A stretch of DNA of 64,000 nt from Caprimulgus europaeus (lineage: Eukaryota; Chordata; Aves; Caprimulgiformes; Caprimulgidae). Below the pieces are notes generated by a model. The model did no database searches and was not told the DNA's origin. It saw only the letters and a program-made list of their open reading frames with translations. The stretch lies in the NCBI GenBank assembly GCA_907165065.1, contig OU015543.1, forward strand, positions 10,481,501-10,545,500, in the 5' to 3' direction. Made by a program: the position numbers and the translations under genes. This document shows positions 12,103-23,000 of this stretch, piece by piece. How positions within the stretch are numbered: position 1 is the first letter of the stretch; every line of letters begins with the position of its first letter.

Positions 12103-13001
12103 GTGAGTGGCAACTTCGGGGGGCAGCGGGGCCGCGCTCCCAGCGGCGCATTTTTTATTTATTTATTTATTTTTAAAATACAGGTTTTAAAATATTTTTT
12201 AATTATTTTTTTTTAAAACATTTATTTATTTATTTAGGTGTGCGCGCTCCTTGCGGTGCCCGCGCTTCGCGGGCGCGGAGCTTCCTCCGCGGGCGCGGCC
12301 GGGCTCGGCTATTGCACAGGGGGCTCGGAGGATCTAAGTCGCTCCGGACTTTTTTTCTCCCCCCTTCTCTCCCCCTCCTTCCTTCCCCCCTCCCCAGCTC
12401 CGGCTCCGACCTCTCTCCTCCTCCCAGCCCGTCGCCATTTCGGGAGCAGGTTTTTTATTATTATTATTAATTATCATTATTAATGGTGCGGGGGGGGTGT
12501 GCGGGATTCCCCCCCTGCACCCAGGTACAGCGGCCGCGCCTTAACCCCCCCCCCCGCAATGTATATATATATTTTTTTTTTGAGGGGGGGGCTGTTCATG
12601 CTCCAGCACATTTTCCGCAGCGATTCACCCCAAAAAGCCCTTCTCCCGCGGGGGTGCACCCCGTGCGGGGGGGGCACAGGGGGCGGCGGGGGTGGGTGGG
12701 GGAGTTGCTCAGGGGAAAGAGGGTTTTTGGGGAGGTGGGGGAGAGGTGAGAAATGGAAACCAGATGCCGGGGCAGGGACAGCGTGAGCTGTGTGTGGGGG
12801 GGTTCGTGCTGCCCACCCCCCCCCCATCCCCCCCGTTCCCGGCCCCGCTTAAAGTGCGGCGGGAGTTGAGGGGAGCGGATGCGATAGTCGCGATAGAGCC
12901 GCGCTCCCTCTGCCCTGCTCTCCTCTCTCTCTCTTCCTCTCTTTTTTTACCTTTCTTTTTTTTTTGCCTGTGAAGAGTTGAAAAGCCTGTTTACTTTTTG
13001 T

Positions 13002-13009
13002 CTTTGATG
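13002..13009 (+). promoter_or_regulatory. Candidate TCF/LEF site, intron 1
   Basis: CTTTGATG lies about 115 bp upstream of the exon 2 acceptor, within intron 1. Functional TCF elements in the first intron as well as the promoter are known for AXIN2 in mammals, so the position fits. Occupancy is inferred. Confidence 0.45.
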
Positions 13010-13116
13010 TTGGGAGGATCTGGTTTTGATTAGATCAATACTCCTTTTTTCCTTCTTCCCCCCCACCCCTTTTTTTTTTTTTCCTTCTTTTTTTTCCCCT
13101 CCCCTCCCCTCTGCAG

Positions 13117-13212
13117 AGAGGAGCCTCTGAGAATCCCCTGCTGACTCCAGACAGAGGCACAGGCAGCACTGGGAGGAACTGGGAGCCCCTCTCCCCATCG
13201 TGCTGCAGAGCC
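13117..13212 (+). other. AXIN2: AXIN2 5'UTR part of exon 2
   Basis: A very long pyrimidine tract (about 13,040-13,112) leads into the acceptor CTGCAG at 13,111-13,116, so exon 2 starts at 13,117. The 96 bases before the ATG contain no other ATG. The start context GCCATGA has G at -3, an adequate Kozak context. Confidence 0.8.
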
Positions 13213-14036
13213 ATGAGCAGCGCCGTGGTCCTCACCCATCTCCCAGATCCCAGCAGCAGCTTCAGGGAAGACGCTCCCCGACCCCCTGTCCCGGGGGAGG
13301 AAGGTGAAGCACCATGTCCCCAACTCGCCACCTCGTTTCTCCCCAAAAGCCAAAGCTTCAAGGCCATGCCGGTGCCTCCTGCCCCGCGGAGGAATGAGAA
13401 CGGACTCGGGGAGCCGGAAGGTAGCGCGTCCCCAGACTCCCCGTTGGCCAGATGGACCAAATCTTTGCATTCCTTGTTGGGAGATCAAGATGGTGCCTAT
13501 CTTTTTCGGACCTTCTTGGAAAGGGAAAAATGTGTGGATACCTTAGACTTTTGGTTTGCCTGCAATGGCTTCAGGCAGATGGACCTTAAGGATACCAAAA
13601 CTTTAAGAGTAGCCAAAGCTATATACAAAAGGTACATCGAGAACAACAGCATCGTCTCCAAGCAGCTCAAGCCTGCTACCAAGACCTACATAAGGGATAG
13701 CATCAAGAAGCAGCAGATAGATTCGATCATGTTTGATCAGGCGCAGACTGAGATTCAGACTGTGATGGAGGAAAATGCTTACCAGATGTTTTTAACTTCT
13801 GATATATACCTCGAATATGTAAGGAGTGGAGGAGAGAATCCTGCTTACATGAACGGCAACGGACTGGGGAGCTTAAAAGTTGTCTGTGGCTATCTACCAA
13901 CCTTGAATGAAGAAGAGGAATGGAGCTGTGCAGACTTTAAAAACAAAATCTTGCCTTCGGTGGTTGGACTATCCAGCAAGACGTTGAGGGTTACGGCGAA
14001 TGTCCGAGCTACGGAAACGATCGAGAACGGATACAG
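13213..14036 (+). CDS. AXIN2: AXIN2 coding exon 2: N-terminus and RGS domain
   Basis: This exon encodes residues 1-274 and the first two bases of codon 275. It starts [20 protein letters not shown] and carries the conserved tankyrase-binding segment RPPVPGEEG. It then encodes the whole RGS domain, from [19 protein letters not shown] through [15 protein letters not shown], which in axins binds APC SAMP repeats rather than acting as a GTPase activator. The tail ([17 protein letters not shown]) is also highly conserved. The donor is ACAG|GTAGGG at 14,037. Reading through it meets TAG at once (14,038-14,040). Confidence 0.97.
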
Positions 14037-17000
14037 GTAGGGGAACCTCTGGAAACTTGTGCTTTGTTTTAACTTTGAGGACTTGGAGAATGCTTCTTGG
14101 AAAGCTGCTGGGGTGGTGCTGGGGAACGAGCAGGGGGTCGAGGGGCAGCTGGGCTTCCCGTGGGGCTGGGAGCATGGGTGCTTCCCCGCACCCTCAAACA
14201 CTGGAATTTTTGGGGTGTTGGCTGAGTTTGGTTTGTTTTTTTTTTTTCTCTGAGTACAGAAGAAAGCAAGATACTGTGCTCTCAAGCCCTACTGGCTCTT
14301 TCAGTTCTCTTATAGATCAAAAACTTCAGAGCAACTATGTCCTCCGGACATACGTTAATTATTGGTTCAACTTTCAAACCTATTAAGAGTAGTAGTAGAG
14401 TGGATCATATAGACGCATGAATAATGTAACCTACTAGTTCCCCAAGTCCACCATCAACCAGTGTTTAACTATGTTGGTTATGTGGGAAGCAATTGTGCGG
14501 TCATGGAGGAGGAAATGTGTGCACTTATTACATCAAACTCTGCAACTTTGCACAAAATCTGCTTTTTATTTTGACCGTGCGTGTCTGTGATCTGCAGCCT
14601 CTCCCATCGCGTTGGGTGTTGGTATCGTGTCAAAGCCGTTGAGGATGGCTTTGAGCCAATGCATGCAGGAGGAAACTTATAATTGAGTAGTTAAGGTAGT
14701 AGAGATGTTCCAGGTATAGAGGAGGAGTAGTAGACTGTTGGGGCTCTGCTGCAGACTGTTGGGGCTCTCCTGTTGGTTGCCTACTCAAAGTTAAACTCGT
14801 TAGGACGTGGTTGTGTCTCATGGCAGCTCACGAGGATGCAGGGAGTGTTGTGTGGTGGCAGGGTCTTCTTGTGTCTTTGGCTTGGGGTGCCTCTGCATTG
14901 GAAATGTTGGTGGCACAGCGGTGTGAGGGTGATGAAAGTTGTGATAGTTTAACCAGGAGAAAAGTTAAGAGCCATCTCGAAATGAAGGGGAGGGGGATGG
15001 GAGAGAGACTCTGATGAGCAAATGATGAGTTGTATAATCCTCTGAAAATGTATTCTTTCCTCTCCCCACCCTTGCCATAAACGTGGATTGTTGAATCAGG
15101 GCTGAGGAGAGGGCTCTGCTGGCAGATGTGTGCTCTCCTCTGCTGGCCCAGGAGCTTGGGGTTTGGTACGGTGAGTGTTTGACATCTCCTTTACCGGAAT
15201 TTTGAGAGTGTGTCTGTGATTCATGGACATCAAAGGGCATCCATCAAGCTTCTCCTAGGGAGGCTTTGCTGGAGCGTGTACTCCTTTCCTGCCCTGTCGA
15301 GAGCTTCCAGCTGTGCTGGGCTTCCTGGTGCTGAGCTGCCAGGAAGGTCCTCTCACATATGAGGGTGCTGCTGAGCTCTTTGGTCCTCTCTTGGAGGCCC
15401 TCCCTGCCGGTGGAGGGGCAGTGGGGGGATGATGGGCGTGGGTGCAGCCAGGAGGGATGTGCAGCCAGGAGGGATGTCCTTCATCCTGACGTGGCCTCTG
15501 GACCTCTCCTGCTGGTGGGGGCTGTGTGTGGGGTGGGGGACACTCGCTGGTAACTGGTCTGTGGAGGATTTGGGTTTTGGGATCCTTATCTCATGCCTGA
15601 ATGTTACTGTCTGAACATCTGCTGTTCTCCAGAACCTGGTTTGAACTGCTGCCCTTCGCTTGCTTTCCAGGAGGGGGATGTTTGATGCTTTTATCTCTCA
15701 GCCTTTGTTGGTATTCAGTGCTGGAAGGGCTTGGCTGTCATGTCCTACCAGAGCTGCAGGCCCTGCTAGAAGCCCACATGTGCCTTGTCCAGGAGAGCTC
15801 TCACAGGATGGTGGCTGCTTGCCTGATTAGTGCTGGGGTGGTTTTTTTTTCCCTTTTCTTTTTTTTCTTTTCTACTTTTTTTTTTTTGTCTGGGGATTAA
15901 TGCAGCTTGCTCCTCACATGTCAGATCTACCCTCCTAGGACATTAGGTGGTGCATTTTGCTTTGATCACCTTCTGTTGAATTTTCAGGAGCTTTTGCTCT
16001 CCATGGGGCCAAGAGATCTCAATGCAAAGAGAAAGGGAGGTCAAGCTGAGATGCTTCTCGGTTCCTCCCTGAGCTATCCATTTGTGAAGCCACTTGTGCA
16101 TGTATGTGCTAGAAGCTGATGAGCATATGGATGGGTTATCTCTCATCACTCGGCATTTAAGATTGCGTTTAGGATTGGAGCTGAAGCTTGCACAAAGTCT
16201 TTCCTGGTGAGTGGCCAAACCACACCTCCCTCCTCGTGTGTGTGATGGAATTAAAGACTTTCTGCTCGGTGTGTTACGGTTTGAAGTGCTCTGCAGGCTC
16301 TTGCCATTCGCTTCGGTGGGTTTCTATGTGATGATACTGGTGAAAACTGGGAGCGCTGGGCTGTGCACACCTGGTGCTGGGAGCAGAGCAATTTCAGACC
16401 AGCCTGGTGTTTGGATGGGAGACCACCTGGAAATCCCAGGGCATGGAGTCACGGCCAAAAACATGGCAAAAAGGAGACCACAGAAACCGTACAAGTTGAA
16501 AGACTTTGGCCCCAGCACCAGTGATGGACAGGAACAGGAGAAGTCAAGTGAAAACACGGTGTTTGCTCCTGGCTGCAGAACAGGGACGTGCATGCGAACC
16601 GCTGGTTGTATATTTGGAGCCCTAATACAGGGAATATTTTAAATGTAGAACCTCCTCCTTGTCCTTCAAAGCGACTCCCCTCCCCTTCTTAAGTTGTGGT
16701 GTGGTTAAAACTGGCCTCTCCACGCGGCGCTGGACCTGGCCCCGTTGCTCCAGGAATTCCAGCCATTATTTATACGCGCTTCTAAATTTATCACGCACGA
16801 GTTTGTGTACACAGAGAGCGTTTCCCTTTGCAGTGCCGCCGCGGAGCGTGGTCTTGTGCCGTCCAAGGTGGACTCATCTGCCTCCTATTAAACTCTTTAA
16901 GACCAGTGGGACTGGCCTTGCTTTGGGAAGGTTGGGGCTTGCAGATGGCTTTGTGCCGGCTCCCAATGCTTCCTGGCTTTTGAAAGGACCCGCCGGTGGA

Positions 17001-20000
17001 GCTCCTTGTGTGTGAAGTTATTGGAACCAAGTTTGGCTTCAATTATCAAAGTAAATGATGCCATTGTAAAGCTATGCTCCAAGCAGTGTTCTACAATTAG
17101 AGCATGGAAGCAGTGATTAACAGAGTTTTGTTAAAATATACCTTTTTTTTTTTTATCCCCCCTCCAGTTTGTGCATGTGTGTGTTTTTTTTTTTTCCTTT
17201 ATTTTTATCTTTAAACCCATGATTGCCCAGTGATGTTTGTCCCAAGGAAATATTTAATGAGATTCAGTTTTGCCTCAAAATGCTCCTTGGAGATTTTCTT
17301 CTCTATCTATAAATCCATAGTTTAAATTGCCAGAGTGCTTTTATTTCTAAGAACCAGAGTTTGACAATAATAAAAATAAAATAAATAATAATTAATAAAT
17401 TAATAAAAAAACCCCCTTTACACTCTGAAATTGCACCCTCAAAACAGGGGACATAACCAAGAGCCCCTGAAATTTTCATGGCAGTATAATACCTCTGCTA
17501 TGCCCATTGCTTAACATAGCATCTAGAGAGTTACATGCCGTGTGTCATCACATCGAGATAAGAATAGGCTTGAGGGACATCAGACATTCTCCTTGAAGCT
17601 CCAGAGCAACTGCTACCTGACAGCTGAAAACACTTTGCCTGTTGAGTTTGGAGCTGGGGTGTGTGTGTGTGTGTTTGTGTGTGCAGCATCTGTGGCAGGA
17701 GACCCACCGCTTTCTGCTGGAATTTAAAACCCTCGCAGGCAACTTGATGCATCTGGGTGTAATTACTGTAGTAAGGTGGTCAAGTTAAAGAAAAAAAATG
17801 TAAAAAAAATAAAATTAAATGTAAGAAACCAGCCCCCATTGGGTTTTGTTAAAGGATTTCTCTGGGGCAGTGTGGTGGAGGTGGAGTGTGGGGGTTTACT
17901 TGAAAAATATGCCAACTTTAGGGATTTATTTTATTTTTTTTTGGCCATGAGGTGCTGGTAGGGGAATCAATGCTGTGGTCCAGTACTAATGAGAAGATGA
18001 GTTAGTTCTGGCCACTTTCTCTAATTATATCTTCCCAAACATTGTGTTTGGACACACCTCCTCTCCCTGTTCATACAGACCTGCTGCCTCCACCCCCATC
18101 CCAGCCTCACCAGCAATCTGTCTGCTGGGAGGACATAGCAAAACAGCCCTCCTGAATGCAACCAGGGATGAGAGACACTTCCCAAGCAAGGTGGTGGTCC
18201 TGTGTTGTGGAGCATCCTCCACCCCTGAGGCTTCATGGGGCATCTTCCACCCTTGAGCCCTTGTGGAGCATCCTCCACCCCTGAGCCTTGTGGTCCTCAG
18301 ATGTGCTCTCAAGACCTGAGATAGTTTCAAATCAAATAGTTATATGAGCTGCATCCCTTACACTGTTGACCCAGAAGCCCACCAAGGATCCTGGGATGGG
18401 TCACTTGGACTGCACATCCCCCCTGAATCAGAGTAGAAGAGGACATGACCTTATTGCTCTCTACAACTACCTGAAGGGAGGTTGTAGAGAGGTGGATGTT
18501 AGTTTCTTCTCCTGGGTGACAGAACAAGAGGAAATGGCTACAGGTTGCACCAGGGGAGGCTTAGGTTAGTTATTAGGAAAAAATTCTTCACAGAAAGGGT
18601 AATCAAACATTGGAACAGGCTGCCCAGGGAAGTGGTGGAGTCACCATCCCTGGTGGTATTTAAAAGATGGGTGGATGAGGTGTTTAGGGACATGGTTTAG
18701 AGGTGGGATTGGTAGTGATAGGTTAATGGTTGGACTCGGTGATCTTAAAGGTCTTTTCCAACCACTATTCTATGTTTTTTTAGAGGAAGTTTTTTGGTAG
18801 TAGGAGTAGGATAACTTAGCTTTCACCCACATGTGGAATTAATTTATCTTTGAAGATTTAACTTCTTTCCTGTGGCATTCCTTACTATCTCTTTTTTTTT
18901 CTCTCTCTCTTTTTTTCCCCCTCTCTTCCTCTCCTTTTTCCCAGATATATATATTTTTTAACATCTTGATCTCCCCATCAGAAATGCCATGGCCTCCTTC
19001 AGAAAGGAATGCGGCCCCGGCTGGGCTGAATACCTGCCTGCAGCCAGCCCCACGCCTCTCATACCACAGAGGCCTGTCTTCCCCACCATGCTTCCCCCTC
19101 CCTTTTTTTTTTCTTTTCCCTTTTTATTTAAACTTTAGGCTTTGTGGAGGCTCTTGGTTTTGGTGCTGATGGAGCAGGGTGCCTGGTTGTTGGTGAAGGA
19201 TGGAGAATAGGTGGTGGGAGGATGTTGCTGCTCATTTAAACCCAGCTGGACCCCCATGGGGGCAGGGAGGTGGAAAACCCATTTTTTAAAAAAAACCCCA
19301 ACCTGCTGAGCCTGCTGACACATTCCTTAGGCCCCCAAGTCCTGGGTAAGTGGCCCTAATTATTAAAATCAGCAGTCCTTATCAGATGACAAGGCTTTTG
19401 GCTTTGATATACAAAAGGCAGAAGCTTAACAACCCCATCTTGTCCTGGAAGAGGAACAAAATGTGCATCTTAACACGTGGCTTCCAAACCTCCCTGCATA
19501 ATCCCCTTATCGCCTGCCCAGGATGTGTCTGTTGATCCTGGCTGGGAAGGTGGAGTAAGGGGAAGTAGTGGGCAGAGGGATACTCAGGTCCCTCTTTGAG
19601 GTGACCCTGCCATGGTGACCTCGCCACGCTCCGTCACAGCTCATGTCTCTGCCCATGAATTTTTCATGCACCCACTCTTGTGTACTCAACTCAAACATCC
19701 AGGCTGGGCTCTGGGTTTGCTTCTCCAGGTGAAGCAAAGGGTGGTGGTATCAGTAACCCACATGGCTGTTAATACAACCTGCTGCTCCTGTCCTCACACC
19801 CCCCATCCTTCTCTTCCCCACCCAGCCATCCTCCTCTTCCCCACCCAACTCTATGCACAACACCACAAGTTGAACAAATATTAGGTTCTCCTAAAAACTC
19901 GGCTTTTATATTGCATGTGTTTGTAATGCCAGGAAGGTGGCTCCCATCTTTTTTGGAGGCCAAGAGTGAGACAGCAGATTTCAGCCCTGTCCATGCCTCC

Positions 20001-23000
20001 TCTGATGTGTGGTGGTCCTGCTGCAGTAGTTTCAGGCAGTTCTCTTGTTTCAGGCAACACAGATACCATAACTTGTATTCCCAAAGGGGTCCTAACTTCT
20101 ATCTTCAGAGTAGACTTAAGCATTTATTAGCTGATGCATCAATGGCTTTCGGTGGAACTTGAGCTATGAACTTCTTGATCTTTTGCCTGCTGATGCCAAC
20201 AGCAAAACTCCTGCTGACCTCAGCAGGGCAACATCAAGCTTTAAGGACTAAGTTTTTGAAGACATCAAAGTATATAGAGGTGCTTCCTGAGATTTTCTAA
20301 AGTGTGCTTCCAATGCTAAAAGCAACATCTTTGAAGTTGGACTTTAGATGTCTTTAGATGGAGTGTGTCCAGGTTGCTGCTGGTCTGAGCAATGGGTGGT
20401 TAGTTGCTTCTACAGAGGTTGAAGTCCACGTGCATGGTGCCCATAAGGACAGAGCTACCATGAAACTTGTGTGCTCTTCTCTAGCCCGAGACTGGCTGGT
20501 AACTGGATTCCTGTTTTGCTTGTCCCTAGGTCCTTCAAGAGGAACGATCCCGTTAACCCATACCATGTGAACTCTGGTTATGTTTTTGCCCCAGCAACCA
20601 GCGCAAACGATAGTGAAATCTCCAGTGATGCCCTGACGGATGACTCCATGTCAATGACGGACAGCAGCGTGTAAGTACCTTGTGTTGGCCGGGTCCTTTT
20701 GGGTTGCACCATCAGCTGCGCCGATGCACCGTGGGGGCTTACGGGAGTGATGGGTCTGGGGGTCACCACCCTGCTTCTGCTTCTTGATTAGGGGCTGCCA
20801 AAACAGAGGTGTAGGCCTGAACCAAGAGGTGTAGCAATGCTTGGAAGCCTCACTCTTTGTGTGGTTGCTGGAGGTGTTGGATGGAGTGGAATGATGCCGT
20901 TTCAGCTGAGCAAACGTGTTTTCTCCTGTGCTCATGGTGCTGCCTGACTAACCCGAGGAGCCTATCTCCCTCAGCCTTTGTCTTAAGGCCAGGCTTCCTT
21001 AACTAGTTATCAGCCATCAAAGAGGAGGAGATTACTTCCTGTAGGAAGTACTTTCTGTAATTAAGGTTTGTCATTAATGTCAGAACATACATTAATAAGG
21101 CCAGTGACCTGAAGGGGCAAATAGCTGCTCATCTAGTGTGGCTGGGGTTGGCTTCAAAGAGCCAGTTGAATGGAGCTGCATGGATCAGGTCTGGGTGTTT
21201 CAGGAGTGTAGGGATGAGAGATGATGCTGTGGCTGAGCCAGGAATTGCAGGATCTGTTTTTTTTCTCTTGTTTCTGCTGAGAAGTGTGCAGCTGAGAGCA
21301 AGTCCTTGGACTGTTCTTCCTTGGTTTGCTTTCCGCAGAAGGAGAGAAACGGTGCTTTTGTGTCTGTAGAGGAGACAGCAAGGCTCACTTAGTGCTCTTG
21401 AGGACCATTTTCCTCAACTGGGCAGATGTTTTGGTTTGTTGTCCATGATCCTCATTCTGGAAAAGCCACCTATAAACAGTGTGTTGTGTTCCTGGTCTTC
21501 ATCTCATAGGTGAAACTTCTCCGGTGTCTCTTGTCAGGCGTGTCCAATGAGTACTGTGTACTGAGCAACCTGGTCTAGTGGAAGGTGTCCCTGGTCATGG
21601 CAGGGGGGTTGGAACTGGATGAGCTTTAAGGTCCCTTCCAACCCAAACCAGTCTATGATTCTACTCCTCAAAGAGGTTTGTGTGCTGGGTTTTTAAAATC
21701 AACGTGCGTGATGATACAAAACAGAAAACAGGATTTACCAAAAATCCTTGATGTGTAAACAAAAGCTTCTTTTTTTTTTTTTTCCCTTTTTAATGCACAT
21801 GTGTGTTTTGAACTGATATTACGGAAAAAAATAGTTTGTTGTCCCACCAGATTCCCTTATTGAACAATATTGGCATTAAATAAAAGAGCTGAATCATAGG
21901 GTGACTTCTTTATTTCTTCTTACTGGCTCTGGTTTGTATGTGATCATGTGTCAACAGAGCATTCATTGGGTTAGTCATTTCTGGACCAGTGTTAGGGTCA
22001 CTTGGGATTCACAGGGCTAGGATTATACCCTCTCTTCACAGCAATGCCAATTGTAGGCCTTCTACAGATGAGAGCACTGAGTGAGAAATAAAGTGCATGG
22101 TGGATGAAAGGCTTAACTGAATCGCTTTCAGCCCATTGTTAGTCCAGGGGAGCTTAGCAGGGATGAGAGGGCAGCAGCCCGCTTTGAAATTTTCCTTGAA
22201 CAAGTGAATAGGAGCTCCCCAGAAAGCAACGCCTGAAAGGAGCCTGCCTGGCTTGGGTTTTGTGTTGGGTTTTTTTTTTCCCCTGCTGTAACAATGACCC
22301 GAGCAGGCTGTGAGAGTTTGGGGAAAGCTTGGCTGATTAAACTGCCCACAGCTCCAAGTTGGGGTGGGATGGGATGGGATGGAGGAGTTGGGAGGAATAT
22401 TTCCTACTGTAGAACTCTTGGGTATCCCCAAAGCCACGTTTCCTCCGTGGGGCCAGGGAGCAAGCAGGCACGTTGGTGTTGGTGGTTTTTTTGGGGGTGG
22501 TTTTTTGGAAGTGGGAGAGGTGAATTGGCAGTTTGGAAGGCTGGGTTTAAAGTTAAGGCTGATGTAAAAACTTCCTTTGCAGAGGCGAAAGGCTGCTGCC
22601 AAGATTATAGGGAAACCTGAGGGATTTACAGCTTTTCCTGGCACCTGGCTCTGCTGGTTGCTGAAGATGCTGGGAAGGGTTTTGGGGCATAAACCCGCTG
22701 AGCTTGCACAGGCTGAGCCCGGGTGCCCGCGAGCTTTTACCCCTCCTTGAACAGAGGACCCGAGTTTCTTCTGTTCTGTCAGTGTGAATGCAAATTAGTT
22801 CTTTTGGCTTATATTGGTATCAACTGAAGAGGAAAAACTTGTTCTGGAAAGGTCTATCAGACATAGCAGTAAAGTGGTTTTTTGGGTTTTTTTTTCTAAA
22901 ATAAATCTAAATCTGAACTGTGCTGGAAGTAGGAAAGGTCTCCAAATAATGCCCAATCTTCCTTTTTTTTAAATTAATATTATTATAGATGCCAGGGATC

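Larger units (their letters stand above)
11180..12900 (+). promoter_or_regulatory. AXIN2: AXIN2 CpG-island promoter region
   Basis: A sharp rise in GC and CpG content begins near 11,190 and covers the presumed transcription start and first exon. There are many CGCG, GGCGGCGGCG and GGGGCGG (GC-box) motifs. TCF/LEF-type motifs are CTTTGAT at 11,370-11,376 and CTTTGATG at 11,736-11,743. G-runs at 11,774-11,818 and 12,667-12,705 could form G-quadruplexes. AXIN2 is an established direct Wnt/beta-catenin/TCF target in vertebrates, so the TCF motifs are plausible functional sites, but binding is inferred. No clean TATA box is identified. AT-rich blocks interrupt the island repeatedly (see findings). 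Confidence 0.8.
14037..20529 (+). other. AXIN2: AXIN2 intron 2 (6.5 kb)
   Basis: The boundaries are GTAGGG at 14,037 and CCCTAG at 20,524-20,529. The intron holds a 5S-rRNA-derived fragment (16.4 kb), a sense-strand CR1 copy (18.4-18.8 kb), a GT dinucleotide run (about 17,660-17,684) and several two- or three-copy short tandem duplications. TCF-type motifs occur at 15,228-15,236, 15,960-15,967 and 20,263-20,270. A small CpG-richer patch lies at about 16,720-16,870. No extra coding exon was found. Confidence 0.85.

Noticed and set aside
11637-12216. Long open frames on both strands in the CpG island (158 and 180 codons)
   Set aside because: They consist of Pro/Arg/Gly/Glu low-complexity sequence from GC-rich DNA, run across the presumed exon 1 donor, and match no family.
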